Notes: a model not told the origin generated them from the letters alone. A stretch of DNA of 64,000 nucleotides from Roseomonas gilardii (GCF_001941945.1 NZ_CP015583.1:3862001-3926000), one strand, 5' to 3'; positions 1 through 10,232 are shown, counted from the first letter of the stretch. Program-made: numbers and translations.

Positions 1-7
1 ACGGGGC

Positions 8-33
8 GGCCTTCCCGCCCGTTCCGGAAGGCC
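8..33. terminator. Perfect 8-bp inverted repeat, possible terminator of the DeoR gene
   Basis: The arms GGCCTTCC (8-15) and GGAAGGCC (26-33) are perfectly complementary around a 10-base loop. The hairpin lies 25 bp past the stop of the minus-strand DeoR gene, where a terminator is expected. There is no T-run on either side, so a role in termination or mRNA stability is inferred from position only. Confidence 0.4.
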
Positions 34-58
34 ATGCTCTCGGCGGCTTGCCGGTGTC

Positions 59-871
59 TCAGCCCTCCGGCGCCGGCTTCGCATCCGCACGGGGGCGGCC
101 CGCCACGTGACAGGCCACCCCATGCTCGCGCAGCAGCGCCTGGATGGCGCGCGGCGGCGGCTGGTCGGTGAAGAGCGCCGAGACCTCGGTGATGGAGCCG
201 AGCCGCACCATGGGGCGGCGGGCGAACTTGGTGTGGTCGGCCAGCAGGAAGCTCTGCCGCGAATGGCGCAGGATGGCGCGGGCGGCGCGGATCTCGTCCG
301 GGTCGAAATCCAGCAGCGTCCCGTCCTCGTCGATGCCGCTGATGCCGAGGATGCCGAAATCCACCCGGAACTCGGCGATCATGTCGCTCACCGTCTGGCC
401 GACGATGCCGCCGTCGCGGTTGCGCACCGTGCCGCCCGTGACCACGACGGAAAAATCCGTGCGGTTGGACAGCAGCGCCGCCACGTTGAGGTTGTTGGTG
501 ATGACGCGCAGCTCCCGGTGCCCCAGCAGGGCGTGGGCCAGGGCCTCGGTGGTGGTGCCGATATTGATGAAGAGGGAGGAACGGTCGGGGATCTCCGCCG
601 CCGCCTGCCGGGCGATGGCCTCCTTGGCCTGCGGGTTCAGCACCTGCCGCTCGGCATAGGCGATGTTCTCGGTGGAGGAGGCCAGCCCCGCGCCGCCATG
701 GTGGCGGGCGACCCGGCCTTCCTCCGCCAGCGCGTTCACGTCGCGCCGCACCGTCTGCACGGTGACGTCGAATTCCCGCGCCAGCTCCTCGTTGGACACG
801 TAGCCACGCTGTCCGATCAAAGCGAGAATCCGCTGGTGGCGCGACGCCGCCTTGCTGCCTGCCAATGCCAT
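59..871 (-). CDS. DeoR/GlpR family transcriptional regulator
   Basis: About 270 residues, the usual DeoR-family size. An N-terminal winged helix-turn-helix (RHQRILALIGQRGYVSNEEL, then TVQTVRRDVNALAEEG) is followed by the phosphosugar-sensing isomerase-like domain with IGTTTEAL and VTGGTVRNRDGGIVG. Family members usually repress sugar or polyol catabolic operons and are released by a sugar phosphate. The open frame runs further upstream, but the family homology begins at the ATG at 871. The gene lies 37 bp beyond the end of modC on the same strand; its target is not visible in the window. Confidence 0.9.
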   Translation of the reverse strand: MALAGSKAASRHQRILALIGQRGYVSNEELAREFDVTVQTVRRDVNALAEEGRVARHHGGAGLASSTENIAYAERQVLNPQAKEAIARQAAAEIPDRSSLFINIGTTTEALAHALLGHRELRVITNNLNVAALLSNRTDFSVVVTGGTVRNRDGGIVGQTVSDMIAEFRVDFGILGISGIDEDGTLLDFDPDEIRAARAILRHSRQSFLLADHTKFARRPMVRLGSITEVSALFTDQPPPRAIQALLREHGVACHVAGRPRADAKPAPEG

Positions 872-908
872 CTCCCGAAATTCTTCCCCGCCCCCTCGCC
901 CCGGCGGG

Positions 909-2036
909 TCAGCCCGGCTCTTCCTCGCGGGCCGCGCCACCCTGGCTGAGGGCGACCGATTTCACCAGGGCCCAGAGCGGCTGCCCCGGGCGCAGGTCCA
1001 GGCGGCGCGCCGCCTCGGCGGTGATACGCGACAGGAGCACGCCGCCGGAACCCAGGCGGAGGCGCAACAGCACCTCCTCCCCCGCATCCGGCCCGATCTC
1101 CTCCAGCCGCACGGGCAGCACGTTGCGCACCGAGATCCCGCGCGGCGCCTCGATGGCGACCGACACGTCCCGCGCCCGCACCCGGACGCGCAGCCGCGTG
1201 CCCGGCGCATCCGGCAGCGATGGCAGCAGGAGCTCGCCGCCCTCGAAGCCCAGCCGGGCCAGCCCTTCCCCCGCCGCCCGCTCCCGCACCGTGCAGGCGA
1301 GCAGCACGCCCGCATCCCGCCGCCCGGCGAGCAAGGGCAGATCGGTGCGGGCGGAGAGTTCCTCGACACTGCCCTCGGCGAGCACGCGCCCCGCCTCCAT
1401 CAGCACCAGCCGGTCCGCCAGCCGGTCCACCTCCTCCATCGCATGGGTGACGTAGAGCACGGGGATGCTGAGCCGGTCGCGCAGCCGCGTCAGGAAGGGC
1501 AGGACCTCCGCCTTGCGCGCGGCGTCCAGCGCGGCCAGGGGCTCGTCCATCAGCAGCAGGCGGGGGCGCGACAGCAGGGCACGCCCCAGGGCGACACGCT
1601 GTCTCTCGCCCCCGGACAGGGCGGCGGGGCGGCGGCGCAGCAGGTGGCCGATGCCGAGCAGCGCCACCACCTCCTCGAAGCCCGGTCCCTCCGCGCCACG
1701 CGGTGCCCGGCGCAGTCCGTAGCGCAGGTTGGTGTCCACCGAGAGATGCGGGAAGAGCCGCGAATCCTGGAAGACCACGCCGCAGCGCCGCTGTTCGGGC
1801 GGCAGCATGCGCCGTGCCGCGCTGTCGAACAGCACCATGCCATCCAGCGCGATCCGCCCCTCCTGCGGGCGCAGCAGTCCGGCCACCGCAGCGAGCAGGG
1901 TGGACTTGCCACAGCCCGAAGGGCCGAAGACCGCCGTGACGCCCGGCGTCGGGGAAGCGAAGGACGCGTCGATGGCAAAGCCCGGCACGTCTGGGGCGGG
2001 CGCGCGAAAGCGGTGGCGCAGGCGGACTTCCAGCAT
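909..2036 (-). CDS. modC: Molybdate ABC transporter ATP-binding protein ModC
   Basis: Cytoplasmic ATPase of the molybdate importer, about 375 residues. Walker A GPSGCGKST, signature LSGGERQRVALGRAL and Walker B LLLMDEP are present, and a C-terminal TOBE-type oxyanion domain follows (about residues 280-360), which is the ModC layout. I chose the ATG at 2036 because MLEVRLRHRF begins the ABC fold; the longer open frame upstream overlaps modB. It is the last gene of a modA-modB-modC order on the minus strand and starts 37 bp after the modB stop. Confidence 0.95.
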   Translation of the reverse strand: MLEVRLRHRFRAPAPDVPGFAIDASFASPTPGVTAVFGPSGCGKSTLLAAVAGLLRPQEGRIALDGMVLFDSAARRMLPPEQRRCGVVFQDSRLFPHLSVDTNLRYGLRRAPRGAEGPGFEEVVALLGIGHLLRRRPAALSGGERQRVALGRALLSRPRLLLMDEPLAALDAARKAEVLPFLTRLRDRLSIPVLYVTHAMEEVDRLADRLVLMEAGRVLAEGSVEELSARTDLPLLAGRRDAGVLLACTVRERAAGEGLARLGFEGGELLLPSLPDAPGTRLRVRVRARDVSVAIEAPRGISVRNVLPVRLEEIGPDAGEEVLLRLRLGSGGVLLSRITAEAARRLDLRPGQPLWALVKSVALSQGGAAREEEPG

Positions 2037-2073
2037 CAGCCGTGCCGCCGCGCCGCGCCGGATGGGTGTGGCA

Positions 2074-2796
2074 TCAGCGCGGCGCCCGGCCGAGCATGAC
2101 CTGCATCCGCCGCCCGGCGAATTCCGCCAGCAGCAGGCCCAGCACGGCCAGGACGAAGGAGACCGCCGCCAGCTTGGCCGCCGTCGCCTCGCCGCCCGGG
2201 GTCTGGGTGGCGGCATAGATCGCCAGCGGCAGGGTCTGGGTCCGGCCCGGGATGTTGGAGGCGAAGGTGATCACCGCGCCGAACTCGCCCAGCCCGGCGG
2301 CGAAGGCGGTGATGGCGCCGGACAGGATGCCGGGCGAGATCAGCGGCAGGGTCAGCGTCACGAAGCGGTCCAGCGGCCCGGCGCCGAGCGTGCGCGCCGC
2401 TGCCTCCAGCCCCGGATCGACGGAATCCAGACTGAGGCGCACCGCGCGCACGATCAGCGGGAAGGACATGGTCGCGGTGGCGAGCGAGGCGCCGGCGGTG
2501 GTGAAGACCAGCCGGATGCCGAACCAGTCGTTCAGCAGCGACCCGACCGGGCCGCGGATGCCGAAGTTGACCAGCAGCAGCCAGCCCACCACCACGGGCG
2601 GCATCACCAGCGGCAGGTGGACGAAGGCGTCGAGCAGGGCACGCCCCGGAAAGCGGTGCCGGGCCAGCAGCCAGGCCACCAGCACCGCCGGGGGCAGGCC
2701 GAACACCACCGAGCGCAGCGCCACCTCCAGGCTGAGGCGCACGGCCTGCCATTCCTCGGGCGTCAGCCAGCCTGCCGGATTGTCGGGCCAGGTCAT
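2074..2796 (-). CDS. modB: Molybdate ABC transporter permease ModB
   Basis: Inner-membrane permease of 240 residues with several hydrophobic helices and the EAA-type cytoplasmic loop near LEAAARTLGAGPLDRFVTLTLP, which docks to ModC. The segment FGEFGAVITFASNIPGRTQTLPLAIY-like region (about residues 165-195) is typical of ModB. Start and stop fit the usual family length. It lies between modA and modC; the gap of about 86 bp to modA holds no recognisable gene. Confidence 0.95.
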   Translation of the reverse strand: MTWPDNPAGWLTPEEWQAVRLSLEVALRSVVFGLPPAVLVAWLLARHRFPGRALLDAFVHLPLVMPPVVVGWLLLVNFGIRGPVGSLLNDWFGIRLVFTTAGASLATATMSFPLIVRAVRLSLDSVDPGLEAAARTLGAGPLDRFVTLTLPLISPGILSGAITAFAAGLGEFGAVITFASNIPGRTQTLPLAIYAATQTPGGEATAAKLAAVSFVLAVLGLLLAEFAGRRMQVMLGRAPR

Positions 2797-2882
2797 GCGG
2801 GGCGCGGGCCGGGGATCAGGCCGCCGGGCGGGATCGGACGGTCAAGGGGCGGTCAGGGTCCAATGGGCCAATGGATCATGCC

Positions 2883-3677
2883 CTATGGGTGGCGCAGGGC
2901 GAAGCCGAAGCGCTGATAGACCGGCGCCGATTCGGGGCCCGTGATGAAGGCCAGGAAGTCCCGTGCCGGAGCATTCCCCTCGGCCTGCTTCGCCAGGGCG
3001 AAAGGATAGGTGATCGGCGGGTGGCTCTCCGCCGGGAAGGTGGCCACGACCCGCACGCCCTTCGAGATCGCGGCATCGGTGGAATAGACGATGCCGAGCG
3101 GCGCTTCCCCCCGTTCCACCAGCAGCAGGGCGGAACGCACGTTGTCCGCCCGCGCCAGGCGCGGCGAGAGCTTATCCCACTGCCCCATCCAGCCCAGCGC
3201 CGCCTGGGCGTACTTGCCCACCGGCACGTTGGAGGGGTCGCCGGTCGCAATCCGCCCATCGGCGCCGAGCAGCGCCGAGAGATCCGTATCCCGGGTCAGC
3301 GTCACCTTCGGCGCTGGCTTGTCGGCGGGGGCGATCAGCACCAGGGCATTGGCCAGCGGGCTGACCCGCGTGCCATCCACGATCAGCCCGCGCTGCTGGA
3401 CGTAATCCATCCAGGGCTCGTCGGCGGAGGCGAAGATGTCGGCGGGCGCGCCCTGTTCCATCTGGCGCGCCAGGGCGGACGAGGCGGCGAAGGAGAAGCG
3501 TGGCGCCGGATGGCCCTTGGCCTTCCAGGCCTCACCCAGGGCGCGCATGGCGTCCGTCAGGCTGGCGGCGGCGAAGACCGTGGGACCCTCGACCTCCTGC
3601 GCCCGCGCGCCGGACAGGCCCGCCAGAGGCGCCGCCAGGCAGAGGGCGAGGGCCGAGGCGAAAAGCCGACGACGCAT
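2883..3677 (-). CDS. modA: Molybdate ABC transporter substrate-binding protein ModA
   Basis: Periplasmic molybdate/tungstate receptor of about 264 residues. A cleavable signal peptide ([20 protein letters not shown], then an AQE-type cleavage site) precedes the ModA core with the oxyanion-contact motif AAASLTDAM and the later [18 protein letters not shown] chose the ATG at 3677 because the signal peptide starts there and a GGAG lies upstream; the open frame extends upstream through non-homologous sequence. It is first in the modABC operon. About 30 bp upstream is a GATATAT-core motif discussed as a weak ModE-like site. Confidence 0.95.
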   Translation of the reverse strand: MRRRLFASALALCLAAPLAGLSGARAQEVEGPTVFAAASLTDAMRALGEAWKAKGHPAPRFSFAASSALARQMEQGAPADIFASADEPWMDYVQQRGLIVDGTRVSPLANALVLIAPADKPAPKVTLTRDTDLSALLGADGRIATGDPSNVPVGKYAQAALGWMGQWDKLSPRLARADNVRSALLLVERGEAPLGIVYSTDAAISKGVRVVATFPAESHPPITYPFALAKQAEGNAPARDFLAFITGPESAPVYQRFGFALRHP

Positions 3678-4054
3678 GGGGAGTCTCCGCTTCGCTATTC
3701 CTTGTCGGATATATCGGTGCCTTTCCCGGGCCGCAACCACCCCTTCGGGGGCAGGCAGCTCGCGGCACGGCCCCCGAAGGAGTGGTTGCAGCGTGTTGTG
3801 GGGGCCATGCGGACTGGAGTCTCTCTCTATATATGGCGGGTGCATCCAGCGGGCCTTTCCGGTCGGGTCCGGCCCCACCACGCGGAACCCGGACCATGAG
3901 CCGTCTCCGGAAAGAGGTGCCGCCTTCCTCCGAATGCCGGGCCGGAAGGCACCCCAGTGGAATCCTCTTGCTTCCCCTGTCTCACGGCACTACATCCCTG
4001 CGGAGACAATCCGCCGTTTTCAGGGGGGTGGCCTTCACGGGCCGCCTTTTTTTA
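3678..4054. other. Intergenic region between modA and rimP: leader or small-RNA candidate
   Basis: This 377-bp gap has no convincing gene. It must hold the divergent promoters of modABC and of the rimP operon. On the plus strand GTCTCC near 3903 can pair with GGAGAC near 4001, enclosing a second stem (GGTGCC with GGCACC around 3916-3955). An intrinsic terminator follows at 4027-4053. A structured leader or a short terminated RNA would both fit. I could not match it to tRNA, 4.5S RNA or a named riboswitch. Confidence 0.5.
4027..4053 (+). terminator. Intrinsic terminator in the leader of the rimP-nusA-infB operon
   Basis: Arms GGTGGCC (4027-4033) and GGCCGCC (4040-4046) form a 7-bp stem with one G-U pair and a 6-base loop, followed directly by seven T (4047-4053). 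This is a textbook Rho-independent terminator on the plus strand, yet it ends one base before the best rimP start codon. It can only make sense as an attenuator of the downstream operon or as the end of a small upstream RNA. Confidence 0.8.
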
Positions 4055-4690
4055 TTGCCGAAGCCCGACCACGACGACCGCGAGAGTGACGACGCCGCCA
4101 GCGACACCGCCCCGGGCACGCCCGATCTGACCGGTGGCCTGGAGGCGAGGCTGGCGCGCGCGGTGGAGCCCACGCTGACCGGCATGGGCTACGAACTGGT
4201 GCGCGTGCAGGTCAGCGGGACACGGACCCCCACGGTGCAGATCATGGCCGACCGCGCCGATGGCGCGATGATCGGCGTGGAGGATTGCGAGGCGATCAGC
4301 CACGCCGTCGGCGCCGTGCTGGATGTCGAGGACCCGTTCAGCGGCGAATGGAACCTCGAAGTGTCCTCCGCCGGCATCGACCGGCCGCTGACGCGCACCA
4401 AGGACTGGCTCCGCTTCGCCGGGCATGTCGCCACGGTGGAGCTTCTGGTGCCGCAGGACGGGCGCCGGCGCTGGAAGGGCCGCATCCTGGCGGCGGACGA
4501 GAATGAGGTAAGGCTCCGGCTGGACGAAGGCGGCGAGGCGGTGATCCCCTGCGACACCATCCGCCGCGCCAAGCTGGTGCTGACCGACGAGTTGATCGCC
4601 GCCACGGCGGCGGAAACGGCGGGCGAGGCCGGAGACGCCGAAGAGGCGGACGAGCAGCCGCGCCGCAAGCCGCACGCGAAGAGGAACTGA
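4055..4690 (+). CDS. rimP: Ribosome maturation factor RimP
   Basis: Cytoplasmic 30S assembly factor of about 211 residues. The N-terminal RimP domain ([20 protein letters not shown], then [19 protein letters not shown]) is followed by the SH3-like C-terminal barrel (about residues 110-175) and an acidic/basic tail. No ATG stands just before the conserved region; TTG at 4055 is the best start, with an in-frame ATG at 3896 as alternative that would read through the terminator. The next gene, nusA, begins 5 bp after the stop, the classical order. Confidence 0.88.
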   Translation: MPKPDHDDRESDDAASDTAPGTPDLTGGLEARLARAVEPTLTGMGYELVRVQVSGTRTPTVQIMADRADGAMIGVEDCEAISHAVGAVLDVEDPFSGEWNLEVSSAGIDRPLTRTKDWLRFAGHVATVELLVPQDGRRRWKGRILAADENEVRLRLDEGGEAVIPCDTIRRAKLVLTDELIAATAAETAGEAGDAEEADEQPRRKPHAKRN

Positions 4691-4695
4691 CGCCA

Positions 4696-6291
4696 ATGGC
4701 TCTGGACGCCTCCGTCCTTCGCCCCGAACTGCTGCAGGTGGCCGACGCCGTCGCGCGCGAGAAGATGATCGAGCGCGACGAGGTGCTGGAGGCCATGGAG
4801 CAGGCCATCCAGAAAGCCGGCCGCGCCAAGTACGGCGCCGAGAAGGACATCCGCGCCACCATCGACCGGCGCTCCGGCGAGGTGAAGCTCTCCCGCTGGA
4901 CCGAGGTGGTGGACGCCGACACGGTCGAGAACGAGGAGACGCAGATCCCGCTGCGGATCGCGCTCAAGTTCCAGCCGGAGATCGAGGCGGGGCAGTTCAT
5001 CGTCGATCCCCTGCCGCCGATCGATTTCGGCCGCATCGCCGCCCAGACCGCCAAGCAGGTGATCGTGCAGCGGGTGCGCGAGGTCGAGCGCAAGAAGCAG
5101 TTCGACGAGTACAAGGACCGCGTCGGCGAGATCATCAACGGCGTGGTCAAGCGCACCGAGTACGGCAACCTGATGGTCGATCTCGGCCGGGCCGAGGCGC
5201 TGCTGCGCCGCGACGAGACCATCCCGCGCGAGGCCTTCCGCAACGGCGACCGGGTGCGCGCCTATATCTATGACGTGCGCGAGGAGACGCGGGGCCCGCA
5301 GATCTTCCTCTCCCGCACCCATCCGGGCTTCCTGGCCAAGCTGTTTGCTCAGGAGGTGCCGGAGATCTACGACGGCATCATCGAGATCAAGGCCGTGGCC
5401 CGCGACCCGGGTTCCCGCGCCAAGATGGCGGTGATCTCGCGCGACAGCTCCATCGACCCGGTCGGCGCCTGCGTCGGCATGCGCGGATCGCGCGTGCAGG
5501 CCGTGGTGGCGGAACTGCAGGGCGAGCGCATCGACATCATCCCCTGGTCCGGCGACCCGGCGACCTTCCTGGTGAACGCCCTGGCCCCGGCCGAGGTGAC
5601 CAAGGTGGTGCTGGACGATGAGGGGCGCCGGGTTGAAGTCGTGGTGCCCGATGACCAGCTTTCGCTGGCCATCGGGCGCCGTGGCCAGAACGTGCGCCTC
5701 GCCTCCCAGCTGACCCGCTTCGACATCGACATCCAGACGGAGACCGAGGAGAGCGAGCGGCGCCAGGAGGATTTCCGCAAGCGCACCAGCCTCTTCGTCG
5801 ATGGGCTGGACGTGGACGACGTGATCGCAGGCCTGCTGGTCACCGAGGGCTTCACCACGATCGAGGAGGTCGTGGACGCCCCGGACGAGGAACTGGCCGA
5901 GATCGAGGGCTTCGACGAGACCGTGGCCCAGGAGCTGAAGCGCCGCGGCCATTCCTGGCTGGAAAGCCGGGACCAGGAGCTGGACGACAAGCGCCGCGCC
6001 CTGGGCGTGGACGACGCCGTGGCCGAGGTCGGCGGCTTCAGCCCGGCGACGCTCGTGACTCTCGGCGAGAAGGGCATCAAGACGCTCGACGACCTGGGCG
6101 ACCTGGCTTCCGACGAGCTGGTCGAGATCCTGGGCGAGGACAGCATCGACGAGGAGACGGCGAACGCCATCATCATGGCGGCGCGCCAGCACTGGTTCGA
6201 GGGCGAGGAAGGGGCCGCCGAGGCGGCCGGCCACGCCGATGCCGGAAATTCCGGTGAGGAGACAGACAACGCCACCCGTACCGAACCATGA
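4696..6291 (+). CDS. nusA: Transcription termination/antitermination protein NusA
   Basis: RNA polymerase-binding elongation factor of 531 residues. The N-terminal RNAP-binding domain (about 1-130) is followed by the S1 domain (from [21 protein letters not shown], about 140-200), two KH domains (about 230-350, including [15 protein letters not shown] and [13 protein letters not shown]) and two C-terminal helix-hairpin-helix acidic repeats, as in Proteobacteria. It is translated right after rimP and its end may overlap the next gene. The terminator in the operon leader would be a natural site for NusA to control its own synthesis (inference). Confidence 0.97.
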   Translation: MALDASVLRPELLQVADAVAREKMIERDEVLEAMEQAIQKAGRAKYGAEKDIRATIDRRSGEVKLSRWTEVVDADTVENEETQIPLRIALKFQPEIEAGQFIVDPLPPIDFGRIAAQTAKQVIVQRVREVERKKQFDEYKDRVGEIINGVVKRTEYGNLMVDLGRAEALLRRDETIPREAFRNGDRVRAYIYDVREETRGPQIFLSRTHPGFLAKLFAQEVPEIYDGIIEIKAVARDPGSRAKMAVISRDSSIDPVGACVGMRGSRVQAVVAELQGERIDIIPWSGDPATFLVNALAPAEVTKVVLDDEGRRVEVVVPDDQLSLAIGRRGQNVRLASQLTRFDIDIQTETEESERRQEDFRKRTSLFVDGLDVDDVIAGLLVTEGFTTIEEVVDAPDEELAEIEGFDETVAQELKRRGHSWLESRDQELDDKRRALGVDDAVAEVGGFSPATLVTLGEKGIKTLDDLGDLASDELVEILGEDSIDEETANAIIMAARQHWFEGEEGAAEAAGHADAGNSGEETDNATRTEP

Positions 6292-6337
6292 TGACACACG
6301 CGATGTCATAACGGGCCGGCCCGACGCCGAGGGAGCC

Positions 6338-6982
6338 ATGCAGGCGCCCTCCGGCGATCCGTCCGGCATGCCGGCGGAGATGGGGCAACCCGATCCCGAG
6401 GAGAAGGGACCGCTGCGCCGCTGTGTGGTGACGCGCGAGAGCTTCCCGAAGGAGAGCATGATCCGGTTTGTCATCGGTCCAGGTCGGGAACTCGTTCCTG
6501 ACCTGGCCGAACGGCTGCCTGGGCGGGGAATGTGGTTGAGCGCGCGGGCCGATGTGCTAGAAGCCGCGCTCAAGCGCGCGGCCTTTGCCAGGGCGGCCCG
6601 TGGGCCGGTCAACCTTCCTCCCGACCTGAATGCACGGATCGAGGCTGGCCTGAGGCAGCGCCTGCGGGACCTTCTGGGTTTCGCGCGGCGTGCGGGACAG
6701 GCCGTGTGCGGCTTCCAGCAGGCGCGTGAATGGCTGCAGGCCGGCCGGGCCGGCCTGGTGGCGCAGGCTTCCGATGGCAGCGCGGCGGAACGCTCGCGGC
6801 TGGTCGGGGCCAGGGACATCCCGGTCTTCGCCGCCCTGACGGCGGCGGAGCTGGGGGGAATTTTCGGACGCGACCACGCGGTGCACGTGGCGGTCGCAAA
6901 GGGCCGTTTGGCCCAGGAGATCGCGCGAGAGGCGGCCCGTCTGGGCGGCTTCATCAGCGCCGTGGAGAGTGTGCGTGGCTGA
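6338..6982 (+). CDS. RNA-binding protein, YlxR-L7Ae fusion
   Basis: A two-domain protein of about 214 residues. A YlxR/DUF448 domain ([31 protein letters not shown]) is fused to an L7Ae/Gadd45-like domain ([17 protein letters not shown] to the C-terminus). In Gram-positives these are two separate genes; fusion is common in alphaproteobacteria. YlxR proteins bind RNase P RNA or act in transcription. I prefer the ATG at 6338, preceded by GAGGGAG; the ATG at 6239 inside nusA would add 33 unconserved residues. It overlaps the start of infB by a few bases. Confidence 0.88.
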   Translation: MQAPSGDPSGMPAEMGQPDPEEKGPLRRCVVTRESFPKESMIRFVIGPGRELVPDLAERLPGRGMWLSARADVLEAALKRAAFARAARGPVNLPPDLNARIEAGLRQRLRDLLGFARRAGQAVCGFQQAREWLQAGRAGLVAQASDGSAAERSRLVGARDIPVFAALTAAELGGIFGRDHAVHVAVAKGRLAQEIAREAARLGGFISAVESVRG

Positions 6983-9900
6983 AAAGAATACGACGGGTAC
7001 AGATAGCGGGCCGATGAGCGACGGGAACGAGCAGGACGCGGCCAAGGGTCGGCTGAGCCTGAGGCCCGGCGGAAGGTTGGAGCTCGGCAAGACGGAAGCG
7101 GCAGGCAGCGTGCGCCAGTCCTTCAGCCATGGCCGCTCCAAGACCGTGCAGGTCGAGGTTGTGAAGAAGCGTACCCCGGCCCCCGCGCCGGTCGCCGCGA
7201 CGGGCCCGGCCCGGCCCGGCGCCGCGTCGGGCGGCCGCCCCGGTGGTGCCGCACGTTCCGGTTCGGGTTCGCGCGGCGGCGGCGGTGCGCCGCAGGCAGG
7301 CCGGCCGCTGACCCAGGGCGAGCAGGCCAACCGCCTGCGCGTGCTGGAGGAGCAGCGCCGGCTGGAGGCCCAGCGGCAGCGCGAGGAGCGTGAGCGCCAG
7401 GCCCTGGCGATCCGCTCGGCCGCCGAGGAAGCCCAGCGCCGTGTCGTCGAGGAGGAGGCGCAGCGCCGCGCCGCCGAGGAAGCGAAGCAGGCCGCCGAGG
7501 AAGCCTCCCGCCGCGCTGCCGAGGAAGAATCCCGTCGCCGTGCCGCGGCGGCCGCCGCGCCTGCACAGCCCGAGCAGCCGGCGCCTGCCGCGCCCGCTCC
7601 CGTGGCTCCGGCCCCGGTCCAGGCCCGCGTGCCGGTCCGCGAGGAACGGCCGCGCGACGACCGGCCCGTGCGCGACGAACGTCCGGTTCGCGATGATCGT
7701 CCGGCCCGTGATTTCGGCCGCGACCGCGATAGCGCCGGTGGCGGCTATGGCGCCCGTTCGGGTGGTCCTGGCGGTGCCGGTGGCGGCTATGGCGCCCGTT
7801 CGGGTGGTCCCGGCGGTGCCGGCGGTGGCTATGGCGCCCGTTCGGGTGGTCCTGGCGGTGCCGGCGGTGGCTATGGCGCCCGTTCGGGTGGTCCCGGCGG
7901 TGCTGGTGGCGGCGGCTATGGCGCCCGTTCGGGTGGTCCCGGCGGTGCTGGTGGCGGCGGCTATGGCGCCCGTTCGGGTGGTCCCGGCGGTGCCGGTGGC
8001 GGCGGCTATGGCGCCCGTTCGGGTGGTCCCGGCGGTGCTGGTGGCGGCGGCTATGGCGCCCGTTCGGGTGGTCCCGGCGGTGCCGGTGGCGGCGGCTATG
8101 GCGCCCGTTCGGGTGGCCCCGGCGGTGCCGGTGGCGGTGGCTACGGTGCACGCGGCCCTGGTGGCGGTGCGGGTGCCGGTGCGCCCCGTCTGCCGATCGC
8201 CAGCGGCGCCCCCGCCATCGAGGAAACCGATCGCCGCACTCCGTCGCGCCGTGCCGGACCTTCCACCGCTCCGGCGGCCCGCCGCCCGGCGGCGCCCCCG
8301 GCGCGCAAACCCCCCGTGGGGGCCGACCGGCGCCGCGAGGGCCGGATCGACGTCCAGGCCGCGATCGAGGGCGAGGACGACCGTTCCCGCTCGCTCGCCT
8401 CCGTCCGCCGTGCCCGCGAGCGCGAGCGGCGTCAGGCGGAACTGGCGCGCCTGCGTTCGGATGGGGTGAAGGTCGTCCGCGACGTCACCATCCCCGACGT
8501 CATCACCGTGCAGGAGTTGGCGAACCGCATGGCCGCCCGTGGCGGCGAGGTGGTGAAGGCGTTGTTCCGCATGGGCGTGATGGCGACCCTGACCCAGTCC
8601 ATCGACGCCGACACGGCGGAGCTGGTGGTGACCGAGTTCGGCCACCGTCCGCGTCGCGTCTCGGAAAGCGATGTGGAGCTGGGCCTGGGGGGCGCGGTCG
8701 ATCAGGACGACGAGCTGCTGCCGCGTCCGCCGGTCGTGACCATCATGGGCCATGTCGATCACGGCAAGACCAGCCTGCTGGACGCGCTGCGCAAGACCGA
8801 CGTGGCGGCGCGCGAGGCCGGCGGCATCACGCAGCATATCGGCGCCTACCAGATCACGGTGCCGGACGGCTCCAAGGTCACCTTCATCGACACCCCGGGC
8901 CACGAGGCCTTCACGGCCATGCGCGCCCGCGGCGCCTCGGTGACGGACATGGTGGTGCTGGTGGTGGCGGCCGATGACGGCGTGATGCCCCAGACGGTCG
9001 AGGCGATCCGCCACGCCAAGGCAGCGAACGTCCCGCTGATCGTGGCGGTGAACAAGATCGACAAGCCGGGGGTGAATCCCGACCGCGTGCGGCAGGAGCT
9101 GCTGCAGCACGAGATCGTGGTGGAGTCCCTGGGCGGCGACACGCAGGAGATCGAGGTCTCCGCGCTCAAGGGCACCAACCTCGACAAGCTGCTGGAGGCG
9201 ATCTCCCTGCAGGCCGAGGTGCTGGACCTGCGCGCCAACCCGGACCGCGCCGGCGAGGGTACGGTGATCGAGTCCAAGCTGGACAAGGGCCGTGGCCCGG
9301 TGGCCACCGTGCTGGTCCAGAAGGGCACGCTGCGCCAGGGCGACATCGTGGTGGCCGGCACCGAATGGGGCCGCGTCCGTGCGCTGATCGACGACAAGGC
9401 GCGCAACGTGAAGGAGGCCCTGCCCTCCGTGCCGGTGGAGATCCTGGGCCTCTCGGGCGTCCCCTCGGCCGGCGAGAACTTCGTCGCCGTCGAGGACGAG
9501 GGCCGGGCGAAGGAGATCTCCGAGTTCCGCCAGCGCCAGGCCCGCGAGAAGGTGGCCGCCGCGCTGAGCGCCAGCCGGGGCACGCTGAACGACATGCTGG
9601 CCCGCATCCAGGCGGGCGAGCAGAAGGAGGTGGCGGTCGTCGTCAAGGCGGACGTGCAGGGCTCGGCCGAGGCGCTCGGCGTAACGCTCGGCAAGCTCAG
9701 CCGCGACGAGGTGAAGGTGCGCGTGCTGCACAGCGGCGTGGGCCAGATCACCGAGAGCGACATCCAGCTCGCCAAGGCGTCCGATGCCGTGGTGGTGGCC
9801 TTCAACGTCCGCGCCACGACCCAGGCGCGGGAGCTCGCCCAGCGCGAAGGCGTGGAGATCCGCTACTACTCGATCATCTACGAGGTGGCCGACGACATCG

Positions 9901-10232
9901 AGAAGCTGGTCAAGGGCAAGCTCGCCCCGATCCAGCGCGAGAAGTTCCTGGGCTACGCACAGATCCTGCAGGTCTTCGAGGTCAAGCGCCTCGGCAACAT
10001 CGCCGGCTGCCGCGTGACCGAGGGCGTGGTGAAGCGCGGCGCGGGCGTCCGCCTGCTGCGCGACGGCGTGGTGATCCACCAGGGCACCCTGTCCACGCTG
10101 CGCCGCTTCAAGGACGACGTGAAGGAAGTGGCGAACGGCTACGAGTGCGGCATGTCCTTCGCGAACTACAACGACATCCGCGTCGACGACCAGATCGAGT
10201 GCTACGAGACGGAGACCGTGGCGGCCGACTGA
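6975..10232 (+). CDS. infB: Translation initiation factor IF-2
   Basis: Ribosome-dependent GTPase that places initiator tRNA. About 1085 residues, long because of a charged and Gly-rich N-terminal half. G-domain motifs are GHVDHGKT (about residue 592), DTPGHEAFT and NKIDKPG; domains II, III and IV follow to the end. An IF2 N-terminal associated segment ([19 protein letters not shown]) precedes the G domain. I prefer the GTG at 6975 with GGAG upstream; GTG 6969 and ATG 7014 are possible. Residues about 257-395 are a nine-copy repeat described separately. Confidence 0.96.
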   Translation: MAEKNTTGTDSGPMSDGNEQDAAKGRLSLRPGGRLELGKTEAAGSVRQSFSHGRSKTVQVEVVKKRTPAPAPVAATGPARPGAASGGRPGGAARSGSGSRGGGGAPQAGRPLTQGEQANRLRVLEEQRRLEAQRQREERERQALAIRSAAEEAQRRVVEEEAQRRAAEEAKQAAEEASRRAAEEESRRRAAAAAAPAQPEQPAPAAPAPVAPAPVQARVPVREERPRDDRPVRDERPVRDDRPARDFGRDRDSAGGGYGARSGGPGGAGGGYGARSGGPGGAGGGYGARSGGPGGAGGGYGARSGGPGGAGGGGYGARSGGPGGAGGGGYGARSGGPGGAGGGGYGARSGGPGGAGGGGYGARSGGPGGAGGGGYGARSGGPGGAGGGGYGARGPGGGAGAGAPRLPIASGAPAIEETDRRTPSRRAGPSTAPAARRPAAPPARKPPVGADRRREGRIDVQAAIEGEDDRSRSLASVRRARERERRQAELARLRSDGVKVVRDVTIPDVITVQELANRMAARGGEVVKALFRMGVMATLTQSIDADTAELVVTEFGHRPRRVSESDVELGLGGAVDQDDELLPRPPVVTIMGHVDHGKTSLLDALRKTDVAAREAGGITQHIGAYQITVPDGSKVTFIDTPGHEAFTAMRARGASVTDMVVLVVAADDGVMPQTVEAIRHAKAANVPLIVAVNKIDKPGVNPDRVRQELLQHEIVVESLGGDTQEIEVSALKGTNLDKLLEAISLQAEVLDLRANPDRAGEGTVIESKLDKGRGPVATVLVQKGTLRQGDIVVAGTEWGRVRALIDDKARNVKEALPSVPVEILGLSGVPSAGENFVAVEDEGRAKEISEFRQRQAREKVAAALSASRGTLNDMLARIQAGEQKEVAVVVKADVQGSAEALGVTLGKLSRDEVKVRVLHSGVGQITESDIQLAKASDAVVVAFNVRATTQARELAQREGVEIRYYSIIYEVADDIEKLVKGKLAPIQREKFLGYAQILQVFEVKRLGNIAGCRVTEGVVKRGAGVRLLRDGVVIHQGTLSTLRRFKDDVKEVANGYECGMSFANYNDIRVDDQIECYETETVAAD
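7743..8160 (+). repeat. In-frame tandem repeat in infB (42- and 45-bp units)
   Basis: Nine full copies plus one degenerate copy of a unit encoding [12 protein letters not shown] with two to three extra glycines. Copies begin near 7743, 7785, 7827, 7869, 7914, 7959, 8004, 8049, 8094 and, degenerate, 8139. The first units are 42 bp and later ones 45 bp, differing by one Gly codon. The copies are nearly identical in DNA apart from c/t changes at wobble positions, which points to recent expansion by slippage or unequal crossing over. Confidence 0.97.

Noticed and set aside
2036-2752. Open frame of 238 codons overlapping modB in another frame
   Set aside because: No family resemblance and low-complexity Gly/Ala/Arg composition; modB in the frame ending at 2074 has all family motifs.
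3896-4053. tRNA or 4.5S RNA upstream of rimP
   Set aside because: No cloverleaf, no CCA end and no conserved signal-recognition RNA loop; only generic hairpins are visible.
7123-8151. Long His/Arg-rich open frame antisense to the infB repeat
   Set aside because: It is the mirror of the Gly-rich repeat on the other strand; its regularity comes from the repeat, and infB is certain on the plus strand.
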